DNA of 64,000 bases from Phycisphaerales bacterium (GTDB lineage: Bacteria; Planctomycetota; Phycisphaerae; Phycisphaerales; UBA1924): NCBI GenBank assembly GCA_016709445.1, contig JADJMV010000011.1:1-64000 (forward strand), in the 5' to 3' direction. Shown here in pieces: positions 54,828 through 63,847 of this stretch. The notes under the pieces are model-generated. The model did not search any database. It was not told the DNA's origin and saw only the letters and a list, made by a program, of their open reading frames with translations. The position numbers and the translations under genes were made by a program. Position 1 is the first letter of the stretch; every line of letters begins with the position of its first letter.

Positions 54828-56234
54828 GTGCAGCCCCCGTCGAAGAGCCGCCAGACACAGTTCGGAGTGGATCGTCGCGAGGGCCGGGTGAATCCCGGGC
54901 GGGCGGCGGTGATGTCGCGCCTCGCCGCGGAAATCCGCCGATATCCCGATCTGGGCCTCGACGCCCTCGACACAGAGGGGATTCCAGATCGCGACGCCGC
55001 GCTGGCTCACGCCGTGCTCGACGCCGCGATCCGGCGCTGGCTCACGATTGAGCAGTTGCTCTCTCAGTTCCTTCGACAGCCGTGGGAAAGCCTGGAGGCT
55101 CCGACGGGTGCTGCGTTGCTCGTCGGTGCGGCGCAGATGCTCTTTCTCGACCGTGTGCCCGTGCACTCGGCCATCGATGAGTCGGTGGAATGGACAAAGC
55201 AGCATGCCCGACCAAAGGCATCGGGGCTCGTGAATGCGGTGCTCCGGCGCCTCGCGGAACTCGTTCGACGCGATGCGCAGGGACAATCGCAGTCGCGCCC
55301 GGGATGGAGCAACCTGCGCGACGAACTTCCCCTCCCGGACGGCCGCAGTCTCGTGCTGGCGCGCCCGGTACTCCCGCCGGAAGAACTGCCGCGTGCCGCG
55401 GTCGCGGCTGGCATCCCGACCGGGCAGGTGCGTCGGTGGGCCGATGAATATGGCGAGGATGACGCGATCCACATCGCGTGGCACTCGGTATGCAACCCGC
55501 CGACGGTGCTGTATGCGGGCGGGATGGCTTCCGGAGCGGATATCGGCTGCTCGACCGAGCACAGTTCGGCGCTCCATCGCGTGTTCACCGGCTCGCGGTC
55601 CGATCTGGTGGCGCTGCTCCGGACAAACCCGGACCTTTGGGTACAGGATGCCTCGGCGAGCGCGGCGCTGGCCGTTGCGGGAGATTTGGCGGCCGAGTCG
55701 GTGGTGGTCGATCTCTGCGCCGGGCGTGGCACCAAGACGAGGCAATTGCTCTCCGGGGCGAGCGCAGCGCAGGTCATCGCGTGCGAGGTGAGCGAGCCCA
55801 GGCTCGCGGACCTCGACCGGCTTGCGGCCACCGCGAATGGGCGGCTCTCGGTGGTTCGCCCTGAGCGGGCGGCCGAGGCGTGGAGGGCCCGTTGCAGCCT
55901 CGCTCTGGCCGACGTGCCATGCAGCAATTCCGGGGTGCTGGCGCGCCGGGTCGAGGCCCGGCACCGCTGTTCCTCAAGACAACTTGCCCGGCTCGGGGAG
56001 CAGCAGCGGACGATCGTGACGCAAGCGGTCGGTCTGCTGGCGCCGTCCGGGCGACTGGTCTACTCGACCTGCAGCCTGGAGCCGGAAGAGAACCGAGGGA
56101 TCGTCGACTGGGCGTGCCGCACGTTCGGCCTCCAGGTCACCCGTGAGCAGCAGAGACTCCCCGAGGGCGGGCCGGGGCGACCCCCGTCGGAATATCAGGA
56201 TGGGGCCTACGCGGCCTGCCTCTCGCGAGGCTGA
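54828..56234 (+). CDS. rsmB: RsmB-like 16S rRNA m5C methyltransferase
   Basis: 468 residues from GTG 54828. N-terminal NusB-like helical domain (DRDAALAHAVLDAAIRRWLT, LVGAAQMLFLDRVPVHSAID, KASGLVNAVLRRLAELVRR), then the SAM-dependent domain: DLCAGRGTKTRQLLSGASAA, LADVPCSNSGVLARRVEARH and YSTCSLEPEENRGIVDWACR, the last two holding the Cys pair of RNA m5C enzymes. A linker around 55480-55600 differs from E. coli RsmB. Methylates a cytosine near C967 in the 30S subunit. The open frame extends upstream without a good start. Confidence 0.88.
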   Translation: MQPPSKSRQTQFGVDRREGRVNPGRAAVMSRLAAEIRRYPDLGLDALDTEGIPDRDAALAHAVLDAAIRRWLTIEQLLSQFLRQPWESLEAPTGAALLVGAAQMLFLDRVPVHSAIDESVEWTKQHARPKASGLVNAVLRRLAELVRRDAQGQSQSRPGWSNLRDELPLPDGRSLVLARPVLPPEELPRAAVAAGIPTGQVRRWADEYGEDDAIHIAWHSVCNPPTVLYAGGMASGADIGCSTEHSSALHRVFTGSRSDLVALLRTNPDLWVQDASASAALAVAGDLAAESVVVDLCAGRGTKTRQLLSGASAAQVIACEVSEPRLADLDRLAATANGRLSVVRPERAAEAWRARCSLALADVPCSNSGVLARRVEARHRCSSRQLARLGEQQRTIVTQAVGLLAPSGRLVYSTCSLEPEENRGIVDWACRTFGLQVTREQQRLPEGGPGRPPSEYQDGAYAACLSRG

Positions 56235-56327
56235 GCCTCCCCACGGCTGGGGCGGGGGATAGACTCACCGCCAGTGCGGGCCGATCCGCGGGCCCTGGAA
56301 GTCGATGAATCGCCGTTGGGGCCGCTG

Positions 56328-56789
56328 ATGAACCTGTTCGAGATCCTTTCCAGCGAATGCATCCGGGCGCCCCTGGCGTCGGTGGACAAGAGGGGCGTCA
56401 TCGACGAACTCGTCGATGTGCTGGCCGCCACGGGGCGGGTCACCAATCCCGACTCGCTCAAGGAAGCGGTCTGGACACGTGAGCAGACCCGGACCACCGG
56501 CATCGGGCATGGGTTGGCAATCCCGCACGGCAAGTGTCCGGGCATGTCGGCGCTCGCGATGGCGATCGGCCGGCCCGCCGAGCCGCTGGATTTTGATGCC
56601 ATCGATGGCCGACCGGTCCGGCTCGTCGTCCTGTTGGCGAGCCCCCCGGACCGCACCAGCGACCATATCCAGGCTCTCGCCAGAGTGAGTCGCCTGATGA
56701 CCATGGAGGATTTCCGCGAGCGGATCTACGCCGCGGAGACCGCCGAGGAAATCTGGCGACTGCTCAAGGAGCAGGAGACCGCGCGGTAG
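56328..56789 (+). CDS. PTS EIIA-like protein (PtsN/fructose type)
   Basis: 153 residues from ATG 56328 (MNLFEILSSECIRAPLASVD); a GTG start 54 bases earlier is possible. The phosphorylatable His is in TTGIGHGLAIPHGKCPGM. Then FDAIDGRPVRLVVLLASPPD and HIQALARVSRLMTMEDFRER. No EIIB/EIIC permease is nearby, so a regulatory PtsN-like role is more likely than sugar transport. The 3' end overlaps the convergent ExbB-like gene by 26 bases. Confidence 0.88.
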   Translation: MNLFEILSSECIRAPLASVDKRGVIDELVDVLAATGRVTNPDSLKEAVWTREQTRTTGIGHGLAIPHGKCPGMSALAMAIGRPAEPLDFDAIDGRPVRLVVLLASPPDRTSDHIQALARVSRLMTMEDFRERIYAAETAEEIWRLLKEQETAR

Positions 56790-57447
56790 AGCTGTGGTCA
56801 GGCTTGGCGGGCGCGTCCGCGGATGCTGTGGTGATCAGGCTCTGGCCAAACGCCTCAAGGCGTGCCAAGCACCGATCGGCCCTGGCGCGATAGATCGTGT
56901 AGGGAAAGAGGGTCACCAGGGCGATGATGAGCCCGAAAGCGGTCGTGATGAGCGCTTCCGCGATGCCCCCGGCGACCGAAACCGGGTCGGAAACCGGACC
57001 CTCCGCACCCAGCAGCCGGAAACTCCGGATAATGCCGGTCACGGTGCCCAGGATGCCGAGCATCGGGGCCGCGGTGATGATCGCGCTCAGGGTCGCGGCG
57101 AACCGCTCGGTCGAGGCCCGGACCGACTCGATCCCCTGGGCGACATCCGCCTCGGAAATCAAGGGCCGCTCGGACCAGCCGGGCTCATCGATCCGGATCA
57201 TGGCACGGGCGAATCGTCCCAGGACCGTGCTGTCGACCTCCGCCCGTGCCGCCGCGGCGGGCCAGTCGCCCGCCCGGGCCGAGCGGGTCACTCTTTCGAT
57301 GAGCCGGAGGGTGGCCCGCTCCCGGTGGCGAAGCCAAAACACCGCCCGCTCCAGGCACAGGGTGACCGAGAGCAGGCTCACCGCCAGCAGAGGGTACATG
57401 ACCCATCCGCCCGCGCGCAGCATTTCGAAGGGGCCCAGACTTCCCAT
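56764..57447 (-). CDS. MotA/TolQ/ExbB-family proton channel protein
   Basis: 227 residues, three TM segments in family order: AGGWVMYPLLAVSLLSVTLC near the start, then SAIITAAPMLGILGTVTGII with the conserved APMLGILGTV, and GIAEALITTAFGLIIALVTL. The cytoplasmic loop has PLISEADVAQGIESVRASTE. These channels pass protons to energise an ExbD/TolR partner for outer-membrane transport or motility. No ExbD/TolR gene is visible next to it. The start is placed at MGSLGPFEMLRAGG without a clear Shine-Dalgarno. Confidence 0.9.
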   Translation of the reverse strand: MGSLGPFEMLRAGGWVMYPLLAVSLLSVTLCLERAVFWLRHRERATLRLIERVTRSARAGDWPAAAARAEVDSTVLGRFARAMIRIDEPGWSERPLISEADVAQGIESVRASTERFAATLSAIITAAPMLGILGTVTGIIRSFRLLGAEGPVSDPVSVAGGIAEALITTAFGLIIALVTLFPYTIYRARADRCLARLEAFGQSLITTASADAPAKPDHSSTARSPAP

Positions 57448-57526
57448 GCCCGGGATCGTACCCGCGGACGAGGCGTGGGCACGGGGTCGATCGCGGTTCC
57501 TAGACTCCCGCGCTTCGGAGCCCCAA

Positions 57527-58450
57527 TTGAGCGCAAATGCCGAACAACACGGTGTGGACTCCGGATCACTGCCCCACACGGTGGCGGCGGCCCTCCCCCA
57601 GATCGAAGCCTACATGGCGACGGTCGTTCGGCTCGCCGGCGCGCCCCCCGCGCTCGAGCAAGCGATGGCCTACGCCACGCTGGGAGGCGGAAAGCGGCTG
57701 CGGCCGCTGCTCGCGTGGCACGCGTGCATGGCCTCGGGAGGTGCAGGACCCGAGTCCCTGCCCGCCGGCGCCGCGATCGAATTGGTGCACTGCTTCAGCC
57801 TGGTGCACGACGATCTCCCCGCGCTCGACAACGACGACCTCCGACGGGGGAGGCCCACGCTGCACCGGCAGGCGGGGGAGGCGATGGCCATCCTCGCCGG
57901 CGACGCGCTGCTCAATCATGCGTTCGGACTGCTCGCCGACCGGCTCCCGCCGACGCTCGCTCTGGCGACGATCCGCGAACTCGCGGACGCGTGCTCGAGG
58001 ATGATCGCCGGACAGGTGCTCGACACGCTCGGATTCGAAGGGGATCCGGACGCATCGGAGTGGGACGATGCCGCGAGGCTTGAGCGAATCCATCGGGGCA
58101 AGACCGGCGCCATGCTTGTCGCGTCGGTCCGGATGGGCGCGATGAGTTCCGGTTCCGCTGAGCCCGCCTCGCTCAAAGCCCTGACGGGGTTTGCCGAGGC
58201 GGCGGGGCTGATGTTCCAGATCGTGGACGATCTCCTCGACGTCACGCAGACGTCCGAACACACGGGGAAACGCACCGGCAAGGACGCGGAGGCCGGGAAG
58301 CTGACCTATCCCGGCGTGTTCGGGGTGGAGGCGTCGCGACGGATGGTCGAGGAGATGCGGGACACCGCTCTCCGGGCGGTCGAACCCTTCGGTGAAGAAG
58401 CGGAGGGCCTGCGGCAGATCTGCCGGTTCCTGGCGGTTCGGACGAGGTGA
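57527..58450 (+). CDS. ispA: Farnesyl/geranyl diphosphate synthase (IspA type)
   Basis: 307 residues, TTG start with GGAG 6 bases upstream. Marks: AMAYATLGGGKRLRPLLAWH, first Asp-rich motif in LVHDDLPALDNDDLRRGRPT, HRGKTGAMLVASVRMGAM, and second Asp-rich motif in FQIVDDLLDVTQTSEHTGK, followed by GKDAEAGKLTYPGVFGVEAS. It makes C15 (or C20) prenyl diphosphates. Its stop overlaps a GTG that could start dxs, so an isoprenoid operon ispA-dxs is clear. Confidence 0.93.
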   Translation: MSANAEQHGVDSGSLPHTVAAALPQIEAYMATVVRLAGAPPALEQAMAYATLGGGKRLRPLLAWHACMASGGAGPESLPAGAAIELVHCFSLVHDDLPALDNDDLRRGRPTLHRQAGEAMAILAGDALLNHAFGLLADRLPPTLALATIRELADACSRMIAGQVLDTLGFEGDPDASEWDDAARLERIHRGKTGAMLVASVRMGAMSSGSAEPASLKALTGFAEAAGLMFQIVDDLLDVTQTSEHTGKRTGKDAEAGKLTYPGVFGVEASRRMVEEMRDTALRAVEPFGEEAEGLRQICRFLAVRTR

Positions 58451-58557
58451 CGAACCGAGCGGGCGCGGAAGCCGAACAAACCGGACGCCTTCGACGTGGC
58501 AGCCTACAGTATTTTCAGGAGCGATTGAAAGCTCGCCCGATACAGACCATATCCACC

Positions 58558-60566
58558 ATGGCCATACTCCCCACCATCACGTCACCTTCGTCCCTTCGCG
58601 GCCTCGGGATCGACCAGCTCGAGGTGCTCGCTGCGGAGATCCGGGAGGCGATCTGCAGCCAGGTTGCGCGGAGCGGCGGGCATCTGGCGCCAAATCTGGG
58701 CGTCGTCGAGTTGACGATCGCGCTGCACTACGTTTTCGACTTCTCGACCGACCGCCTGCTGTTCGACGTCGGGCATCAGTGCTACCCCCACAAGCTGCTC
58801 ACGGGGCGTGCCTCGCTGCTCCCCGGGCTGCGGACCCGCGCGGGCATGTCGGGATTCCCCGCCCCGAGCGAATCACCCTACGACCTCTTCAGCGTGGGGC
58901 ATGCCGGGACGGGTATCTCGACGGGTGTCGGTATCGCCCGCGGCGACCTGCTCAACGGGAGGCGTTCGATCCGCAGAGCAATCCCTCCGGCCGACGGGTC
59001 GTGACCCTGATCGGCGACGCCTCGATCGTGAACGGTGTGGCGATGGAGGGGCTCAACAACGCGGGCACCCTCCGCCGGCAGTTCCTGGTGGTGCTCAACG
59101 ACAACGGCATGAGCATCTCGAAGCCGCAGGGCGCGGTCTCGCAGTACTTTGATCGCCTCCGGATGAGTCATCTGTATGCGGATTTCAAGCGGGGCGCCAA
59201 GGACATTCTCCGCCGCGTCCCCGGCGGCTCTCTCCTCCACGAGGCCTACCACAAGATGGGAGAGGGCACCAAGGCGATGATCAACGAAGGGGCGTGGTTC
59301 GAGCACTTCGGGCTGGTGACGGTCGGGCCGATCGACGGCCACTCCCTCCCGGCGTTGATCGAGTTTCTGAGCGAGGCTCGGGACTTCGATCGTCCCATGG
59401 TGCTGCACGTCCAGACGGTCAAGGGCAAGGGATTCGCATTCACCGAGAACGACAGCTCCAAGTTTCATTCACCGCCGGCGTTCGAGCGATTCGAGGAGGA
59501 GGGAACCTCCAAGTGCCGCGTCGAACTGAAAGAGCCCGGACGCAGCTTTACGACCGCGTTCGCCGATGCACTCCTCGACCTGATGACGAGGGACGATCGG
59601 GTCGTGGCGGCGACCGCGGCGATGCCCGACGGGACGGGCGTGTCCTCGGCGATGGCCGCATTCCCGAGCCGGGTGTGGGACACGGGCATCTGTGAGAGCC
59701 ATGCGCTGGACATGATGGCCGGCCTGGCCAAGTGTGGCTTCAAGCCGTTCTTCGCGGTCTATTCGACGTTCCTCCAGCGGGCGTTCGATCAGGCCTTTCA
59801 GGAGGCGTCGCTGCAGGGGCTCCCGGTGCGTCTGTGCCTGGATCGAGCGGGGCTTGTTGGTGGGGACGGCGCGGTGCATCACGGGTTCTGCGATGTCGCG
59901 TTGCTCCGAACGCTCCCCGGCGCATGCCTCATGGCCGCGATCGATGAACCGAGCCTCAAGGCGGCCCTCGCGTTCATGAGCGGGTACGAGGAGGGGCTCA
60001 GCGCCGTCAGATATCCGCGGGACTCGGTGTCCGATCGTCTGCTCGACCGCGCGTGCCCCGAGTTCCGGCTCGGGTGTGCTCGGGCTTTGACCCCCGCGTT
60101 CGATATGCTCCGGGGTGGTCGACTGCCCCGGGTCGCCGTGCTGGCGTTCGGCACACCGGCGATCGCCGCGTTGGCCGCCGCGGAGGAGCTTGGGGATGAG
60201 CACGAGGTCGGCGTGTGGGACGCCCGCTTTGCCAAGCCCGTGGACGTCAGGCTGCTCGGCGAGCTTCTGGGGGCGGGTGTACCGGTGGTGACCATCGAGG
60301 ACCACGCTCTGATCGGTGGATTCGGCGCCGCGGTGCTGGAAGCGGCGCAGGAACTCGGACTGGATGCGTCGGCCGTGACTCGTCTGGGGCTCCCGGACAA
60401 CTGGATCCACCAGGACTCGCGGGGGCGTCAGCTGGCGGAAGCCGGGATCGATCAGGCAGGGATCCTGCGGGCGATTCGCCGGGCCGAGAATCTGCCCCTC
60501 GGCCCCGGGCCCGTTCGGCGAACAGCTCCTCACCCGCTTCACCCTCCCAGAAGGTACATTGATCGC
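58558..60566 (+). CDS. dxs: 1-deoxy-D-xylulose-5-phosphate synthase (frame broken at ~58958; runs into nadK)
   Basis: About 670 residues. ATG 58558 (MAILPTITSPSSLRGLGIDQ) matches the usual N-terminus; a GTG at 58447 overlapping ispA would add 37 residues. Marks: FDVGHQCYPHKLLTGRA, thiamine-diphosphate motif LIGDASIVNGVAMEGLNNAG, LNDNGMSISKPQGAVSQYFD, and pyrimidine domain LCLDRAGLVGGDGAVHHGFC. One G lost from a four-G run at 58957-58959 separates LLNG from EAFDPQSNPSGRRVV. First step of the MEP isoprenoid pathway. No stop occurs between its C-terminus (GILRAIRRAENLPLG) and nadK in the sequence as given. Confidence 0.9.
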
Positions 60567-61439
60567 ATGGGACGGGGCGTCGCGCTCGTGTACAACCCCG
60601 ACGGCGAGGAAGCCCGCGAGGCGGCGGGACGTGTGCGGGCGCTGGTGGAACGCCACGGTCGGCTGGTCTCCGAGGAGCACAGCCGCGCGACAGTTCCTCT
60701 CACCAAACCCGACGAGGTCGACCTCGTCGTGGTGCTCGGGGGCGACGGGACACTTCTCGCGCAGGCGCGCCGCTTCGTCGACGCCGAGGTGCCGTTGCTG
60801 GGCGTCAACCTGGGTCGCCTCGGATTCATGGCCGAGTTTGACCTGGCCTCGCTCGAACGCATGGCGCCGGTGATCTTTGGAGACGGCGCGATCGAGACGC
60901 ATTCGCTGGGCTTGCTCCGGGCGGAGGTCGTCGGGCGGAACGGGTCGCCGCGATTCCGGGGTCTCGCGCTCAACGAGGCCGCGATCAACGCCGGCTTCCC
61001 GTTCCGCATGATCGAGGTGGCGATCCGCTTCGACGGCGAGACGGGGCCGGTCGTCTCCGGCGACGGCGTGCTCGTCTCGACGCCCACCGGCTCCACGGCG
61101 TACAACGTGTCCGCCGGGGGGCCGATCGTCTCTCCCGGGGTCGATGCGTTGACCATCACCCCGATCGCGGCCCACACGCTCTCGTTCCGGCCGATCGTGC
61201 TTCCCGCGAATACCTCGATCGAAATCGAGACCCGAAGGGTGAACGAAAACCACCCCGTGGGCGGCACCACACTCGTGCTGGATGGTCAGGTGCAGGAGCC
61301 GCTGACGCTGGGAGATTCGGTCCGGATCCGCGGAGCCGAGCACCACGTGAGGTTCGTCCGCAACCCGGATACGTCATTCTGGGAGACGGTCGCCGAGAAG
61401 CTGCAATGGGCGACGAGACCCCGCCTCAGGACCCCCTGA
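60567..61439 (+). CDS. nadK: NAD kinase
   Basis: 290 residues from ATG 60567 (MGRGVALVYNPDGEEAREAA). Marks: DLVVVLGGDGTLLAQARRFV, PLLGVNLGRLGFMAEFDLAS, GLALNEAAINAGFPFRMIEV, LVSTPTGSTAYNVSAGGPIV, and LVLDGQVQEPLTLGDSVRI. It phosphorylates NAD to NADP. The preceding dxs frame continues into it with no stop, so a fused protein is possible on paper; linker residues (RRTAPHPLHPPRRYIDR) look like translated intergenic DNA. Confidence 0.93.
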   Translation: MGRGVALVYNPDGEEAREAAGRVRALVERHGRLVSEEHSRATVPLTKPDEVDLVVVLGGDGTLLAQARRFVDAEVPLLGVNLGRLGFMAEFDLASLERMAPVIFGDGAIETHSLGLLRAEVVGRNGSPRFRGLALNEAAINAGFPFRMIEVAIRFDGETGPVVSGDGVLVSTPTGSTAYNVSAGGPIVSPGVDALTITPIAAHTLSFRPIVLPANTSIEIETRRVNENHPVGGTTLVLDGQVQEPLTLGDSVRIRGAEHHVRFVRNPDTSFWETVAEKLQWATRPRLRTP

Positions 61440-61445
61440 GCCGGC

Positions 61446-63269
61446 CTAGGACATCAGCAACTCATCGGGATTGACGACCGCGATCACGCTCTGGCCGGGC
61501 TGCGGATCGGGTGGGCGGTCGTGCGTCATGACGGAGAGCTTTCCGGTTTCCCGGATGATGAAGAGAACCAGCGCCCGCGGCCCATACAGGGTTCGGAAGT
61601 TCTCGAAGGTGAACTCCTCAGAGATCGTCGTCACTTTGACCACCCATCCGCTCCCGAGTCGCTGAGCGAGGGTGGCGTACCCGATATCGGGGCCAAACAG
61701 CCGGCGGCCGGGCATCTCCCCCTGGGCGCTCTTATCCTTGCTGGCGTCGCCGGTGAGGCCCAATCGGTACACGTTCGCACGGTCGAACAACCGCGAGAGT
61801 TGCTGGCAGGCCAGGGCGTTGACCTCGTGATTCGGCGTCAACGCCAGAACTCTGCCGATCCCCGCCAGATCCAGCATCTCGAGGACATCCTCCTGCAGCA
61901 CGTTGCCGTAGACGGCGGGGAGGCCGGCGAGGCGCGCCGCGCGGACATTCTCGTAGTTGGTGTCCACGAGCAGGGTTCGGAAGCCGCGACGCGAGAGCGC
62001 CGCCGCGAGGTCACGAACCCAGGGCGCCGCCCCGAGCAAGAGCAGGCCCTGCGGGTTGGGCGTCGCGAGCCCGAGTCGGCGTGCGATCGGCGGCGCGGCG
62101 AGCCCGTAGAACGCCACACTCCCGAGAATGACTGCAAACGTCAGCGGCACCAGCCGACGCGCCTCCTCCAGGCCCGCGGACTGGAGACTGATGGCAAAGA
62201 CGGAAGCCACGGCCGCGGCCACGATCCCGCGGGGCGCGACACACGCGAGGAAAATGCGCTCGCGGCGCGAAAGCCCGGAGCCGAACGTCGCAGCCAACAC
62301 GCTCGCGGGGCGGACGACGACGATCAGGAAAACGATGAACGCCACGGCCTCGAGCCCCACCTGTCTGAAGTCCTCCGGCTGGATGCGGGCGCCGAGCGTC
62401 ACGAAGAGCGCCGAGATCAGGAGCACCCTCAGGTTCTCCTTGAATTCGATGATGTGCTTGACATCCGCCCCGCGCTGATTGGCCAGCACGATGCCCATCA
62501 CAGTGGCGGCGAGCAGCCCCGACTCGTTCTGCACCTGATCGGAGAGCACGAAGACCAGCACGACGAGCAACATCGACACGGGGTTCTGCAGGTTGTCGGG
62601 GATGAGGTAGCGGCGGAGCAGGAACGCTAAGAGCATGGCGGCAGCGACGCCCAGGCCTCCGCCCACGAGCACCGTGAATACCAGGGCCCTGATCGTGGGC
62701 CCGGCGGCCTCCTGGAACTGCCCCACCAGGATCGCCTCGTAGATGAGGACCGCAAGGAGGGCTCCGATGGGGTCGATGACGATCCCCTCCCACCGCAGCA
62801 CCGGGCCGACCTTGCCCTGAGGCCTGATGTAACTCATCAGCGGGCCGATCACCGTCGGCCCGGTCACAACCAGGATCGCCCCGAGCAGGGCCGCGAGCGG
62901 GGTCGGGAGTCCAAGCAGGAACTTGGCTGCGGCCGAGGCCAAGACCCATGTCACGAGCGCTCCGACCGTGACGAGCCGCTGGATCACATCACGGACACCG
63001 CTGATCTCCCGCAGGTTCAGGGTCAGCCCGCCCTCGTAAAGGATCAGGCCGACCGAGAGTGAGACCAGGGGCAGGAGCAGGTCTCCGAGCAGCGAGTCGG
63101 GGTCGAGCAACGGTCCCTGCTTGGGGAAGACGAAGGCCCAGACGGGGCCGATGGCGATGCCCGCCAAGAGGAGGAGCAGGATCGACGGGACCTTCAGCCT
63201 CCAGGCCAGCCATGGCGCACCGACACCCAGGACGATGATCAGGGCCAAGGAGACCATGGGCTCGTGCAC
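61446..63269 (-). CDS. CPA-type Na+(K+)/H+ antiporter with cytoplasmic TrkA-N-like domain
   Basis: 607 residues from GTG 63269 (GGGAGG seven bases upstream); ATG 63257 is the alternative. Twelve-odd TM helices: LKVPSILLLLLAGIAIGPVW, SLSVGLILYEGGLTLNLREI, GAILVVTGPTVIGPLMSYIR (transport core), GIVIDPIGALLAVLIYEAIL with the Asp of IDPIG, and RERIFLACVAPRGIVAAAVA. The C-terminal 210 residues have a Rossmann-like pattern: LLLLGAAPWVRDLAAALSRR, LLVDTNYENVRAARLAGLP, VLALTPNHEVNALACQQLSR, then a TrkA-C-like end. Exchanges cations for protons and may be gated by nucleotides. Confidence 0.9.
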   Translation of the reverse strand: MHEPMVSLALIIVLGVGAPWLAWRLKVPSILLLLLAGIAIGPVWAFVFPKQGPLLDPDSLLGDLLLPLVSLSVGLILYEGGLTLNLREISGVRDVIQRLVTVGALVTWVLASAAAKFLLGLPTPLAALLGAILVVTGPTVIGPLMSYIRPQGKVGPVLRWEGIVIDPIGALLAVLIYEAILVGQFQEAAGPTIRALVFTVLVGGGLGVAAAMLLAFLLRRYLIPDNLQNPVSMLLVVLVFVLSDQVQNESGLLAATVMGIVLANQRGADVKHIIEFKENLRVLLISALFVTLGARIQPEDFRQVGLEAVAFIVFLIVVVRPASVLAATFGSGLSRRERIFLACVAPRGIVAAAVASVFAISLQSAGLEEARRLVPLTFAVILGSVAFYGLAAPPIARRLGLATPNPQGLLLLGAAPWVRDLAAALSRRGFRTLLVDTNYENVRAARLAGLPAVYGNVLQEDVLEMLDLAGIGRVLALTPNHEVNALACQQLSRLFDRANVYRLGLTGDASKDKSAQGEMPGRRLFGPDIGYATLAQRLGSGWVVKVTTISEEFTFENFRTLYGPRALVLFIIRETGKLSVMTHDRPPDPQPGQSVIAVVNPDELLMS

Positions 63270-63352
63270 GGTACGACCTCCCGAAACCGGGCCTGGCCGG
63301 GATCCCGGTCCAAGCGGCACCAGCATAGAGTGGCGGCCCCACGGAGGCCCGC

Positions 63353-63847
63353 ATGCGCATTTATCTCGTCCGGCACGCCAAGGCAGAGCGGCAGAGCCCC
63401 ACCGGACGCGATGAGGACCGATCACTCACCAATCGGGGGAAACGCCAAGCTGGATGGCTCGCCGGGGCGATTCAGGCGAGGGAACGCGAGGGCGTGCGGC
63501 TGGCGGCGAGCCCGGCGGCCCGAGCCCAGGAGACGGCCGCCATCTTGGCGGAGGCACTCCGCTGCCCGATCGACCTGGCGGAGGCTCTCGGTCTGGACTC
63601 GTCCCCGCGGGGTGTGGTGGGCTTCGTGGCGGGCCTGGCGGGCGACATTCCCTGGGTGCTGGTGGGGCACAACCCGACCTTCAGCCGGACGGCCGACGTG
63701 CTGGTGTCGGGGGCGACGGCGCCCCTCCAGTTCGAACTCCGGACCGGGGAGGCCGCGGTGCTGGAGATCGCCGACCCGGCTGTCCCCATCGGCTCAGCGA
63801 AACTGCTGGATGTGCTGCGGATCCCGGAGGCCGACGACCGGCGGTAG
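63353..63847 (+). CDS. sixA: Phosphohistidine phosphatase SixA-like (histidine phosphatase family)
   Basis: 164 residues. Marks of the branch: MRIYLVRHAKAERQSPTGRD with catalytic RHA, RSLTNRGKRQAGWLA, AASPAARAQETAAILAEAL, and VLVGHNPTFSRTADVLV with the second catalytic His. SixA acts on phosphohistidine of phosphorelay or PTS proteins; a PTS-type EIIA protein is encoded in the window at 56.3-56.8 kb, which is suggestive. Divergent from the antiporter. Confidence 0.88.
   Translation: MRIYLVRHAKAERQSPTGRDEDRSLTNRGKRQAGWLAGAIQAREREGVRLAASPAARAQETAAILAEALRCPIDLAEALGLDSSPRGVVGFVAGLAGDIPWVLVGHNPTFSRTADVLVSGATAPLQFELRTGEAAVLEIADPAVPIGSAKLLDVLRIPEADDRR

Noticed and set aside
58957..58959. Programmed frameshift in dxs
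   Set aside because: No slippery heptamer or downstream structure is evident, and the same run-loss pattern recurs in unrelated genes; error is simpler.
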